The position numbers and the translations under genes were made by a program. Shown in pieces: positions 35,085 through 44,942 of a stretch of 64,000 nucleotides of DNA. The stretch spans positions 29,292 through 93,291 of the forward strand of contig CAVUJV010000007.1 in assembly GCA_963741845.1 (NCBI GenBank). Reading direction: 5' to 3'. The first letter of the stretch is position 1; each line of letters begins with the position of its first letter. The notes under the pieces were generated by a model. That model did not search any database and had not been told where the DNA came from. It was given only the letters and a program-made list of their open reading frames with translations. This DNA is from Roseiarcus sp963741845. GTDB taxonomy: Bacteria; Pseudomonadota; Alphaproteobacteria; Rhizobiales; Beijerinckiaceae.

Positions 35085-35178
35085 TCGAGGCAGGCGCAAG
35101 CGTTCAAAACGTCGGTAAGGGGCGGGGGATCGTTAACCGGAACGGGAAGTGGCATGGCGCGCGGAACGCCATCCGCCG

Positions 35179-35514
35179 CTACCCCTCCGCGCCTCCCGCG
35201 AGCCTTTCGGCGAGGGCCTCGAGTCTCGCGCCGAGCGCGTCGATCTGGGCGGCGGCGCCGGCCGCGCGGGCTTCGGCCGCTTCCGTGCGCTGGCGCTCGG
35301 CGGCGGCCCGTTCGCGCGCTTCGAGGAGATTGTCGGCGATGGTCAGGGCCGCCATGACGACGAGGCGATTGTCGCCGATCTCGCCGAACGAGCCGCGCAA
35401 TTCGTTGATCTTGTCGTCGATCATGCTGGCGAGCAATTCGATCCGCGCCTCCTCGCCCTCGTTGCAGGCGAGGCGGAAGCGGCGGTTGTCGATGGTGACG
35501 GATACATGCGCCAT
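35179..35514 (-). CDS. zapA: Cell division protein ZapA
   Basis: A 111-residue protein with the ZapA N-terminal domain (MAHVSVTIDNRRFRLAC, EEARIELLASMIDDKINELR, RLVVMAALTIADNLLEAR) and a C-terminal Ala/Glu-rich coiled coil (residues about 70-108). It bundles FtsZ protofilaments at the Z-ring. It lies 23 bases downstream of the DUF4164 gene, an arrangement common in Hyphomicrobiales, where the pair sits divergently beside tkt. Confidence 0.93.
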   Translation of the reverse strand: MAHVSVTIDNRRFRLACNEGEEARIELLASMIDDKINELRGSFGEIGDNRLVVMAALTIADNLLEARERAAAERQRTEAAEARAAGAAAQIDALGARLEALAERLAGGAEG

Positions 35515-35537
35515 GCGGGACGCTCCTGCGTATGGCG

Positions 35538-35840
35538 TTACGAGGCGGGCGGACCCATCCGCTCGATGATGCGCCCGATCGTCTCGGCGGCGTTCACGAG
35601 CCGTTCGCTCGCCTCCGCGCTCGCCCGTTCGAGCGCGCGGGAGTGGTCGAGCGCCGCGTCGAGTTCGACCGCGAGCCGGGACCGGTCGTCCTGCACCAGC
35701 GCGTATTCTTCCTCGGCGTTGGCGCGAGTCTCGTCGTGGCGCATGCGCCGCTCGGCGGCGAGCTCCAGGAGGTCGATCGCGGCGCCGAGCCGTTTCAGCG
35801 ACAGCTCCAGCGCGTCCGAAGAGGTCTCGCTTCCGTCCAT
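35538..35840 (-). CDS. DUF4164 coiled-coil protein
   Basis: A 100-residue, almost wholly helical protein: SLKRLGAAIDLLELAAERRM, then DDRSRLAVELDAALDHSRALERASAEAS. The length and heptad spacing match DUF4164 proteins that precede zapA in this order of bacteria. The ATG at 35840 begins MDGSETSSDALELSLK. A very long frame on this strand continues to 38060 behind tkt, but that is an antisense shadow. The function is unknown; the pairing suggests a role near ZapA. Confidence 0.85.
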   Translation of the reverse strand: MDGSETSSDALELSLKRLGAAIDLLELAAERRMRHDETRANAEEEYALVQDDRSRLAVELDAALDHSRALERASAEASERLVNAAETIGRIIERMGPPAS

Positions 35841-35975
35841 TGCGCCGTTTGGTTTACGCGATGGATGAATCGGGCGCAACGCCGAGCTAAGAAACGACGG
35901 CGATTGACAGGTGCTTTCGGCCTCCCGTAACTGCCCGCGCGGACCGGCCCTGAAATGCCAGCGAAGGATCCTCCC

Positions 35976-37970
35976 ATGGCGAACGCTCCCCTGCATGATT
36001 CGATGGCCAATGCGATCCGGTTTCTTGCAGTCGATGCGGTGGAAAAGGCCAATAGCGGTCATCCCGGTCTGCCGATGGGCGCGGCCGACATCGCGACCGT
36101 TCTTTTCCGCGACGTCCTGAAATTCGACGCCGCCGATCCCGAGTGGCCGGACCGCGACCAATTCGTGCTCTCGGCCGGCCACGGGTCGATGCTGCTCTAC
36201 GCCCTGATCTATCTCACCGGCATCGGCGGCGACAAAGGCCTCACGATCAACGACCTGGAGCAATTCCGGCAGCTCGAATCGAAAACCCCCGGCCATCCCG
36301 AATATCGCCATACGGTCGGCGTCGAGACGACGACCGGCCCGCTCGGGCAGGGCATCGCGACGGCGGTCGGCATGGCGATCGCCGAGCGGATGATGGCGGC
36401 GCGCTTCCCGGGCGTCGTGGACCACCACACCTATGTGCTGGCCTCCGACGGGGACCTCATGGAGGGCGTCAGCCACGAGGCGATCGGCATCGCCGGGCAT
36501 CTCAGGCTCTCCAGGCTCATCGTGTTCTGGGACCACAACAACATTTCGATCGACGGCAAGGTTTCCGTCATGGCCGACAACATCGACCAGGTCTCGCGCT
36601 TCAAGGCGGCCGGCTGGAACGCGATGCTGATCGACGGCCACGACGCGCAGGCGATCCTGGACGCAGTGCGCGCGGCGCAGGCCTCCGACAAGCCGACCCT
36701 TATCGCCTGCACGACCACGATCGGCTTCGGCGCGCCGACCAAGGCCGGCACCAACAAAGCCCACGGCGAGGCGCTCGGAGCGGCGGAAGTCGCAGGCGCG
36801 CGCAAGAACCTGAACTGGCCCTACCCACCCTTCGTCGTGCCGGACGAGATCCTTTCCGTGTGGCGCGAAGTCGGCGCGAAGGGCGCTCCGAAGCGCGAGG
36901 CGTGGCGAAAGGCGCTGGAGGCTCTGAGCGCGGCCGAGCGCGCGGAGTTCGAGCGGCGGGTGAGCGGCGAACTGCCGAAGGACCTCGATGGGATCATCGA
37001 CGCCTACAAGAAGAAGCTGGCCGCCGACGCGCCCGAGATCGCGACCCGCAAGGCGGGCGAGGCCGCGCTCAATGTGATCGCGCCGGCGGTTCCCGAACTG
37101 ATCACCGGCTCGGCCGACCTCACCGGGTCGAACAACACCAAGGTCGCCGCGACGCCGGAAATCACGCCGACCGATTTCTCCGGCCGCTACATCCACTGGG
37201 GCGTCCGCGAGCACGGCATGGCCGCGGCCTGCAATGGAATCGCGGTGCATGGGGGCTTCATCCCGTCGGGCGCCTCCTTCCTGTGCTTCACGGACTATTG
37301 CCGCCCGTCGCTGCGCATCGCGGCGCTGAGCGGCATCCGCGTCGTGCATGTCTTCACCCACGATTCGATCGGCCTCGGCGAGGATGGGCCGACCCATCAG
37401 CCGGTCGAGCATCTGGCGGCGTTGCGCGCGATGCCCAACCTCTACACATGGCGCCCGGCCGACAGCGTCGAGACGGTCGAGGTCTGGCAGGCGGCGCTCG
37501 AAAAGGCCCGCTCGCCTTCGATCATCGTGCTGACCCGACAGGCCCTGCCGCCGCTGCGCAAGACCCATGTCGCCGATAACCTCTCCGCCAGGGGCGCCTA
37601 CGAATTGAGCCCGGCGGAGGGGACGGCGCAGGTCTCGATCTTCGCCTCCGGCTCGGAAGTCTCGCTCGCGGTCGCGGCCCAGGGGCTCCTGAAGCAGCAG
37701 GGAATCGCCGCCCGCGTCGTCTCCGTGCCCTGCATGGACGCCTTCTTCGATCAGCCCGCCGACTACCGGAAATCGGTGATCGGCTCGGCGCCGGTCAGGG
37801 TCGGCGTTGAGGCGGCGGTCCGGCAGGGCTGGGACGCGATCATCGGCGACGGGCCCTTCATCGGCATGACCGGCTACGGCGGGAGCGCGCCCTACAAGCA
37901 GCTCTACAAGCATTTCGGCATCACGCCGGAAGCGGTGGCCGAGGCGGCGGCGAAGGCGCTCGGAAAGTAG
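35976..37970 (+). CDS. tkt: Transketolase
   Basis: A 664-residue TPP enzyme moving two-carbon units in the pentose phosphate (and, where present, Calvin) cycle. It has KANSGHPGLPMGAADIATVL near residue 27, TGPLGQGIATAVGMA, the TPP/Mg site SDGDLMEGVSHEAIGIAGHL, DHNNISIDG, and the pyrimidine-domain VREHGMAAACNG and HDSIGLGEDGPTHQPVEHL. The ATG at 35976 has AAGGAT upstream and gives MANAPLHDSMANAIRFL; the ATG at 35955 is less likely. It starts the tkt-gap-pgk cluster. Confidence 0.95.
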   Translation: MANAPLHDSMANAIRFLAVDAVEKANSGHPGLPMGAADIATVLFRDVLKFDAADPEWPDRDQFVLSAGHGSMLLYALIYLTGIGGDKGLTINDLEQFRQLESKTPGHPEYRHTVGVETTTGPLGQGIATAVGMAIAERMMAARFPGVVDHHTYVLASDGDLMEGVSHEAIGIAGHLRLSRLIVFWDHNNISIDGKVSVMADNIDQVSRFKAAGWNAMLIDGHDAQAILDAVRAAQASDKPTLIACTTTIGFGAPTKAGTNKAHGEALGAAEVAGARKNLNWPYPPFVVPDEILSVWREVGAKGAPKREAWRKALEALSAAERAEFERRVSGELPKDLDGIIDAYKKKLAADAPEIATRKAGEAALNVIAPAVPELITGSADLTGSNNTKVAATPEITPTDFSGRYIHWGVREHGMAAACNGIAVHGGFIPSGASFLCFTDYCRPSLRIAALSGIRVVHVFTHDSIGLGEDGPTHQPVEHLAALRAMPNLYTWRPADSVETVEVWQAALEKARSPSIIVLTRQALPPLRKTHVADNLSARGAYELSPAEGTAQVSIFASGSEVSLAVAAQGLLKQQGIAARVVSVPCMDAFFDQPADYRKSVIGSAPVRVGVEAAVRQGWDAIIGDGPFIGMTGYGGSAPYKQLYKHFGITPEAVAEAAAKALGK

Positions 37971-38046
37971 GCCTGGCCTGAACCGGCCGGCGATTTGTCG
38001 CATCCGCGGCGCGCCGGCTGGACTTTGGTCTAAGGACGGGGCATGT

Positions 38047-38073
38047 AGCGGCCGCCTCAAAAAGGCGGCCGCT
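38047..38073 (+). terminator. Perfect 11-bp hairpin between tkt and gap
   Basis: Arms AGCGGCCGCCT and AGGCGGCCGCT around CAAAA. No T-run follows (CCGAATTTG), so it may stabilise the gap transcript or only attenuate read-through from tkt. Confidence 0.5.
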
Positions 38074-38137
38074 CCGAATTTGAAAATGCCTGCCTCGCGG
38101 CCGCGAATCCAAGGCGGACGACAAGGAGAAAATTTCG

Positions 38138-39145
38138 ATGGCCACCAAGGTTGCGATCAACGGCTTCGGGCGCATCGGCCGCCTTGTTCTGCGCGCGATC
38201 GTCGAGTCCGGCCGCAAGGACGTTGACGTCGTCGCCATCAACGACCTCGGCCCGGTCGAGACCAATGCGCATCTGCTCCGTTTCGACAGCGTGCATGGCC
38301 GCCTGCCGGCGGAAGTCGTGGTCGAGGGCGACACGATCAAAGTCGCCGGCCACACGATCAAGGTGACGGCCATCAAGAATCCGGCCGAACTGCCGCACAA
38401 GGCGCTCGGCGTCGATGTGGCGCTCGAATGCACGGGCATCTTCACCTCGCGCGAGAAGGCCGCCGCGCATCTTACGGCGGGCGCGAAGCGCGTGGTTGTC
38501 TCGGCCCCATCGGACGGCGCGGACCTGACCGTCGTCTATGGCGTCAACAGCGACAAGCTGACGAAGGACCATATCGTCATCTCCAACGCCTCCTGCACGA
38601 CCAATTGCCTCGGGCCGGTCGCGAAGGTTCTGAACGACGCGATCGGCATCGAGCGCGGCTTCATGACGACGATCCATTCCTACACGGGCGACCAGCCGAC
38701 GCTCGACACGCTGCACAAGGATCTCTATCGCGCCCGCGCCGCGGCTTTGTCGATGATTCCGACGACCACCGGCGCCGCGAAGGCGGTCGGCCTCGTCCTG
38801 CCGGAGCTCAAGGGCAAGCTCGACGGTTCCGCGGTCCGCGTGCCGACGCCGAATGTTTCGCTGGTCGATTTCAAGTTCGTCGCCAAGCGCGCCACGAACA
38901 AGGACGAGATCACCGACGCGATCAAGAAGGCGGCCAACGGCCCGCTCAAGGGCATCCTCGGCTATACCGAGAGCCCGAACGTGTCGATCGACTTCAACCA
39001 CGACCCGCGCTCGTCGGTGTTCCACGTCGACCAGACGAAGGTCATCGACGGCAATTTCGTCCGCGTCGTGTCCTGGTACGATAATGAATGGGGCTTCTCG
39101 AACCGCATGAGCGACACGGCCGTGGCGATTGCGAAGTTCATCTGA
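38138..39145 (+). CDS. gap: Glyceraldehyde-3-phosphate dehydrogenase, type I
   Basis: A 335-residue GAPDH with the NAD-binding start KVAINGFGRIGRLVLRAI, the catalytic Cys in SNASCTTNCLGPVAKVL, the partner His in the TTIHSYTGDQ segment, and WYDNEWGFSNRM near the end. It oxidises glyceraldehyde-3-phosphate to 1,3-bisphosphoglycerate. The ATG at 38138 is preceded by AAGGAGAAAA. It is followed by pgk, the next glycolytic enzyme, across a hairpin. Confidence 0.97.
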   Translation: MATKVAINGFGRIGRLVLRAIVESGRKDVDVVAINDLGPVETNAHLLRFDSVHGRLPAEVVVEGDTIKVAGHTIKVTAIKNPAELPHKALGVDVALECTGIFTSREKAAAHLTAGAKRVVVSAPSDGADLTVVYGVNSDKLTKDHIVISNASCTTNCLGPVAKVLNDAIGIERGFMTTIHSYTGDQPTLDTLHKDLYRARAAALSMIPTTTGAAKAVGLVLPELKGKLDGSAVRVPTPNVSLVDFKFVAKRATNKDEITDAIKKAANGPLKGILGYTESPNVSIDFNHDPRSSVFHVDQTKVIDGNFVRVVSWYDNEWGFSNRMSDTAVAIAKFI

Positions 39146-39149
39146 GGTC

Positions 39150-39195
39150 TGATCAGCGGTTCCCGCCGGAGTATCGCTCCGGCGGGGCCTGATCA
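39150..39195 (+). other. Nested inverted repeat between gap and pgk
   Basis: CCCGCCGGAG (39162-39171) pairs with CTCCGGCGGG (39177-39186). Outside it, TGATCA occurs at 39150-39155 and 39190-39195. There is no U-tract, so it is more likely a transcript processing or stability element than a terminator. Confidence 0.5.
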
Positions 39196-39280
39196 ATGTT
39201 TCGCGTTCGGATGCGGTCCGACGACGTTCTGCCCGGATCGCCGGCGCGGATACCGTTCGCAGGAGAAGGACACGCTGCCC

Positions 39281-40480
<1,200 letters not shown>

Positions 40481-40494
40481 GCGAGGGCGGCGCG

Positions 40495-41299
40495 TTACCT
40501 TCGCCGAATCGCGAGGCTCTGCGTCGCGCGGCCGATGAGGCCTTCTTCGTCGTAGAGCGTCGATTCCGCGAGCCCGCATCCCTTGCCGCCCAGAAGCGTG
40601 CGGGCCTGCAGGCAGATCCATTCGCTGGACGGTCTGCGGAAGAGGTTGATGGTCAGGTCGCAGTTGACGAAGGCGTATTTGCGGAAGTCGAGCGCCGCGC
40701 TGATCCCGTTGCCGGAATCGGCCGCCACCGCGATGCGCTGATACGGGGTGGGGCTTTCGCCTTGCACGAGCGGATGCATGAGGCGGAACCACGCGGCGCA
40801 GGGCCCGTTGAAAAACTCGCCCTCCGCCAGCGCGGGTCTCGACGAGGCTTGCGTAGCCGAAGTCTTCGCCGAAGGACATACGGATCGGCGCGCTCTCCTG
40901 CGGCGTCTTTGGCGCCCGGGGCAGCGGATGGCCCGGCGTCTCGTCGGGGATCGGAAGATCGTCCTCGCGCTGCATGAGCGCCGTGAAGCGGGCAAGCTCC
41001 TTGCCCTGAGCCGTCAGTCGGCCGGAATAGTGGCCGGCGGCGCGACCGACGTAATCGGGAGCCGTTTCGACCCGGCATTCGCCGATCGGAACCGGACGAA
41101 TGAGATTCACCGTGAGGCGAGCCAGATGCGTAAGTCCGTCGTTGCGCCCCGCGCGTTCGACAGATCGCGCGATCAGCGCGGATGGCGGCCCTGCGTGCTG
41201 ATGTTCAGGATGCCACGGGCCGCCCGTGAGCGCGCTCGCCTGAAAGAGATCGTCGCCAAGCGCGACATAAGCTGCGTCCAAAGCCAGACCCTCGCGCAT
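40495..41299 (-). CDS. Acyl-CoA thioesterase-like protein (one frameshift)
   Basis: The N-terminal half (YVALGDDLFQASALTGGPWHPEHQHAGPP, LTVNLIRPVPIGECRVET) is in one frame to about 40845. The C-terminal half (EGEFFNGPCAAWFRLMHPLV, SGNGISAALDFRKYAFVNCDLTINL, YDEEGLIGRATQSLAI) is in another. This is the double-hotdog layout of TesB-like thioesterase-superfamily proteins found with acyl-CoA metabolism. The ATG at 41299 (MREGLALD) or 41320 can start it. It is convergent with pgk and divergent from the ferredoxin-like gene. The substrate is unknown. Confidence 0.75.
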
Positions 41300-41388
41300 C
41301 CCTTCGCTCCCCGCGTCCATCTGGGTTTGCGCTGCGGCGAGGCGGGACGCAAGACCGTCGCGGCGGCGAAGGCCGATCCCCGGAGCGC

Positions 41389-42075
41389 ATGACCGTGGAC
41401 GCCCTCGATATGATCTTCGCCGCAATCGAGCGCGAGGGGCTCGCGCCGCGCGGCGCGCTTGCGCTGGACGAGTCCGAACGCATGGGCGCGCTCGCGGAGG
41501 CGAGGACGCTCGTGCTCATCGGCATGGCGGGGCGGCGCGGATGGGACGCGTTCGCCGCGAGCCCGGAGGCGCGCGATGGCCTCGCCGACCCGCTCGACCG
41601 TTTCAGCCGGCGCGTGATCGGCGCGCTGGCGCAGGCGCTTGGCGCGGTCGCGCTCTATCCTTTCGGCGGGCCGCCCTATTGGCCGTTCCAGCGATGGGCG
41701 CAACGGGCGGAGCCGGTCCATCCCTCGCCGATCGGGCTTCTCATTCACCCCGTCTACGGTCTCTGGCACAGCTATCGCGGCGCGCTCGGCTTCGCAGAGG
41801 CGCTCGACCTGCCGCCAAGGGAGACGGCGCCGAGCCCCTGCGATTCCTGTCGCGAGCGCCCGTGCCTTACGACCTGTCCGGTCGGCGCCTTCACGAGCGA
41901 AGGCTATGACGTGGACGCCTGCGCGGCGCATCTGAGACGCGCCGAAGGCGCGGAGTGCATGGAGCGCGGCTGTCTGGCGCGGCGCGCCTGTCCGGCCGGG
42001 CGCGAATATGCGCACGGCCCCGATCAGGCGTCGTTCACGATGCGCGCTTTCCTGAAGGCGCGCTCGCCCGCGTGA
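41389..42075 (+). CDS. 4Fe-4S ferredoxin-like protein
   Basis: A 228-residue protein. The C-terminal part carries CDSCRERPCLTTCPVGAF, with Cys spacing like one arm of a 4Fe-4S site, and further Cys in DVDACAAHL, ECMERGC and RACPAG. The N-terminal 130 residues have no recognised enzymatic motif (YPFGGPPYWPFQRWAQRAE, LIHPVYGLWHSYRGALGF). Proteins of this layout are annotated as ferredoxins of unknown role in Hyphomicrobiales. QueG-like iron-sulfur proteins have a similar CxxC region but are longer. It ends one base before the opposite-strand methyltransferase. Confidence 0.75.
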   Translation: MTVDALDMIFAAIEREGLAPRGALALDESERMGALAEARTLVLIGMAGRRGWDAFAASPEARDGLADPLDRFSRRVIGALAQALGAVALYPFGGPPYWPFQRWAQRAEPVHPSPIGLLIHPVYGLWHSYRGALGFAEALDLPPRETAPSPCDSCRERPCLTTCPVGAFTSEGYDVDACAAHLRRAEGAECMERGCLARRACPAGREYAHGPDQASFTMRAFLKARSPA

Positions 42076-42945
42076 CTACCCGGCCGGATTCGTCGCGCTG
42101 ACGATCCAGATCGCCCCGCCGAGCGGCACCCTGTCGCCGACCGCATGGGCCGACAGCATTTTGCGGATGTCCTCCGCGACCGTGGCCCGGACGGCGTCGC
42201 TTTGATCCGCGAGGATGCGGCTCGTCGGACCAATGTTGAGCGCGGACTCGACGGCCGCGTCGAGGCCTTTTCCCGCGGCGACGTCGAGCTCCACGTCGTG
42301 CGGCTCAATGGCGATGTCGGCGAAGCCCGCGTCGGTGAGAATGCGGCTGACGCGGGTTGCGTCCGCGAAGGCGAAGGGGCCGGGATCGTCGGGATTCGTC
42401 TCGGGAAGGGGCGGCGTGTGCTTCGCCGCCTCGCGCAAGGGCAGGATCATCCACGGATTTTCCCTGGCCGCGCGCCAGCAGGCGAACACGACCCTTCCCC
42501 GGGGCTTGAGCGCGCGTCTCAGATTGGCGAAGGAGCGCGCGGGGTCCGCGAAAAACATGACGCCGAAGCGCGAAGCGACGAGATCGGCCGAGGCGTCCTC
42601 GAAGGGATGGACGGTGGCGTCGGCGAGCGCGAATCGGATCGGAAGGTGCTGCGGCGCCCGTTGCCGCGCCCAGTCCAGCATCGGCCCCGAAACATCGACG
42701 CCCAGAACCTCGCCGGTCGGCGCGACCCGCGCTGCAAACTCAAGCGTCGTCGCGCCGCATCCGCAGCCGACATCGATCACGCGGTCGCCCGCGCGCGCCC
42801 CGGCGGCGGCGAGGAGACGCTGCGAGACGGGTTCGAGCAGATGGTCCTGATGAGCCTGCCGGCTCCGCCATTTTTCGCCGGCGGGGCCGTTCCAATATTC
42901 GATCTGCGCGGCGTTTTCGGGGAGCGTCTGTTCGTTCTGCGTCAC
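42076..42945 (-). CDS. Class I SAM-dependent methyltransferase (UbiE/COQ5-like)
   Basis: A 289-residue protein with motif I VIDVGCGCGATTLEFAARV near residue 57, GVDVSGPMLDWARQRA (motif II), ADLVASRFGVMFFADPARSFANLRRALKPRGRVVFACW (motifs III-IV), and a C-terminal VPLGGAIWIVSA. The N-terminus IEYWNGPAGEKWRSRQAHQD is typical of a family of predicted methyltransferases. The substrate is unknown. It is not the ubiquinone enzyme with certainty. Confidence 0.82.
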   Translation of the reverse strand: MTQNEQTLPENAAQIEYWNGPAGEKWRSRQAHQDHLLEPVSQRLLAAAGARAGDRVIDVGCGCGATTLEFAARVAPTGEVLGVDVSGPMLDWARQRAPQHLPIRFALADATVHPFEDASADLVASRFGVMFFADPARSFANLRRALKPRGRVVFACWRAARENPWMILPLREAAKHTPPLPETNPDDPGPFAFADATRVSRILTDAGFADIAIEPHDVELDVAAGKGLDAAVESALNIGPTSRILADQSDAVRATVAEDIRKMLSAHAVGDRVPLGGAIWIVSATNPAG

Positions 42946-43029
42946 TGTCTGGTCCTTAGGCCGGAGAGGCGAGCGGCTTGCCCTTCTCGACGACGAAGGT
43001 CGCGTCGGGTCAACATGACTGCGTCCCCC

Positions 43030-44352
43030 TCATTCGGCGGCTTCGGGCGCCCGTTCGAGGTTCGTGTCGTGGCCGAGCGCGATCGTGATGAACAGCGCGA
43101 TGACGGCGCAGGCCGCTATGGTGACGAGTCCCCAGGTGAAGCTCCCCGTGAAGTCCTTGATCCAGCCTATGACGAAGGGGCCGAAATAGCCCGAGAGATT
43201 GCCGATGGAATTGATCGCGGCAATGCCGGGCGCGACGGTCGCGCCGGCGAGGAAGGCGGTCGGCAGGGTCCAGAAGATCGGCAGCGCGGAGAAGACGCCG
43301 AAGGCGCCGATCGTCAGCGCGATCATCTTCGCCGTCGGATCGACGAGAAACGCCGATCCGCCGACTCCGGCCGCCGCGATGGCGAGCGCGCCCGCGAGAT
43401 GGAAAGTCCGCTCGCCGTGCTTGTCCGAGCGCAGGCCCCACCAGATCATGCCGAAGAAGCCGACGACATAGGGGATGGCGTTGACCCATCCGGTCATCGC
43501 GATCGAAATTCCGAATCCCTTGACGATCGAAGGCATCCAGAAGCCGATGCCGTAAAGACAGGCGACATTGCCGAAATAGACAAGCGCGAGCGCGAGCACG
43601 CGATAGTCGTAGAGGCTCGCGAAGATGCTCCCTGGCGAGACATGCGCGCGCTGCGCGTCTTCGCCGGCGAGCCGGCGCTGAAGCCACTCGCGCTGGTCGG
43701 GACGCAGCCAGGTCGCGGCGGCCGGGCGGTCGGTGAGATAAAACAAGGTGACGACCGCGAGGACGAGCGAGGGCAGGGCCTCGATGATGAAAAGCCATTG
43801 CCAGCCCGTCAGGCCATGCCATCCGTGGAGGCCGAGGAGCGAAGCCGAGATCGGCGAGCCGAGGGCCGAGGAGAGCGGGATCGCCGCCATGAAATAGCCG
43901 ACGATCCGGGCGCGGTATGAGGCGGGGAACCAGAGCGTCAGGAAGAAGATGATTCCGGGAAAGAATCCGGCCTCTGCGAGGCCGAGCAGAATGCGCAGGC
44001 CGTAGAACGTATGTTCCGGGCTGAGGCCGGTCGCTGCCGAAATTTGCGGGATGAAGGCCATCGCCCCCGAGATGATTCCCCAGGAGAACATGATGCGCGC
44101 GATCCAGATCCGCGCGCCGACTTTGTCCATGATGATGTTCGACGGCACTTCGAACAGGAAATAGGCGAGGAAGAAGACGCCGGCGCCGAAGCCGAAGGCG
44201 GTGTCGGACAGGCCGAGATCCGCGTCCATCGTCAATTTCGCGAAGCCGACGTTCACGCGATCGAGATAGTTCACGAAATAGCAGAGGATCAGGAACGGAA
44301 TGAAGCGCCGGGCGATCCGGTTCAGAGTCGTCGCTTCCAGCACCCCCGCCAT
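43030..44352 (-). CDS. MFS transporter, anion:cation symporter (ACS) family
   Basis: A 440-residue, twelve-helix carrier. RRFIPFLILCYFVNYLDRVNVGFAKL is the ACS signature helix 1 with the DRVNVG motif, followed by FFLAYFLFEVPSNIIMDKVGAR, LRILLGLAEAGFFPGIIFFLTLWFP (RxxxGxAEAGxxP), and WLRPDQREWLQRRL in the central loop. Such carriers import tartrate, phthalate, glucarate, nicotinate or similar anions with protons. The ATG at 44352 has GGGAGA upstream; the ATG at 44373 is an alternative. No catabolic gene sits beside it, so the substrate is open. Confidence 0.87.
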   Translation of the reverse strand: MAGVLEATTLNRIARRFIPFLILCYFVNYLDRVNVGFAKLTMDADLGLSDTAFGFGAGVFFLAYFLFEVPSNIIMDKVGARIWIARIMFSWGIISGAMAFIPQISAATGLSPEHTFYGLRILLGLAEAGFFPGIIFFLTLWFPASYRARIVGYFMAAIPLSSALGSPISASLLGLHGWHGLTGWQWLFIIEALPSLVLAVVTLFYLTDRPAAATWLRPDQREWLQRRLAGEDAQRAHVSPGSIFASLYDYRVLALALVYFGNVACLYGIGFWMPSIVKGFGISIAMTGWVNAIPYVVGFFGMIWWGLRSDKHGERTFHLAGALAIAAAGVGGSAFLVDPTAKMIALTIGAFGVFSALPIFWTLPTAFLAGATVAPGIAAINSIGNLSGYFGPFVIGWIKDFTGSFTWGLVTIAACAVIALFITIALGHDTNLERAPEAAE

Positions 44353-44410
44353 ATCCGTTTCTCCCGGTCGCATTCCTGTCACCTGCTTGGTTTGGAATTG
44401 AACTAAATTT

Positions 44411-44428
44411 GTGGGTCGCGCAACCCAC
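44411..44428. promoter_or_regulatory. Inverted repeat upstream of the MFS gene
   Basis: TGTGGGT and ACCCAC arms around GCGCGA-type spacer, 60 bases before the MFS start and 85 before the DUF2934 gene. It could be an operator or a hairpin in the divergent intergenic region. Confidence 0.35.
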
Positions 44429-44514
44429 GTTTGCGTCACGCGGCTGGTTGCGCCGGCGGTCTCAAACCGGCAGAGTTTGGTGTGGAAAGGTCGATCAGCC
44501 GAGGAGAGCGATTC

Positions 44515-44896
44515 ATGGCCCGTCAGCCCCGCAATTCCGTCGACAAGGCAGAGTCCGAATCTGAAAAGACAAAGACGGCCGCCGCCAAACCTACCGCCGC
44601 CAAACCTACCGCCGCCGGGCCTGGGAAACCTGCAGCGCCCGGACAGGCGAAAGCGACGGCGCCGGCCGAATCCGCGGCTCCCTCCACGGAAAAGCCGATC
44701 AAGAAAGAAGCCGCCAAGCCGGAACGAAGCCAAGAAGCACGAAGCGAAAACCGTCGCATCGCCCAAATCCGCGCCCGCCGAATTCGAGATCCGCATCCGC
44801 GCCTATACGATCTGGGTCGAGGAGGGCATGCCGCATGGCCGCGACGAGGACCATTGGCATCGCGCGCGACGAGAGCTTGGGGACGACGCCGAATAA
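44515..44896 (+). CDS. DUF2934 protein with Lys/Ala/Pro-rich N-terminus (one frameshift)
   Basis: The ATG at 44515, preceded by GAGGAGA, opens MARQPRNSVDKAE followed by a low-complexity AAAKPTAAKPTAAGPG stretch. A one-base shift near 44725 moves the reading to a frame containing EIRIRAYTIWVEEGMPHGRDEDHWHRARREL, the DUF2934 motif (short helix with W and EG.P.GRD..HW). The corrected protein is about 127 residues. DUF2934 is of unknown function and common near sugar-metabolism genes. It lies 46 bases before phosphoketolase, so co-transcription is possible. Confidence 0.75.
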
Positions 44897-44942
44897 GGCG
44901 AGGGGGCGACGGGGAGGGAGAGCAACCAGCAGGAGTCGCTTC

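Noticed and set aside
35841..38060. Long upstream extension of the DUF4164 frame on the minus strand
   Set aside because: Antisense to tkt; only the last 100 codons (35538-35840) resemble a real protein.
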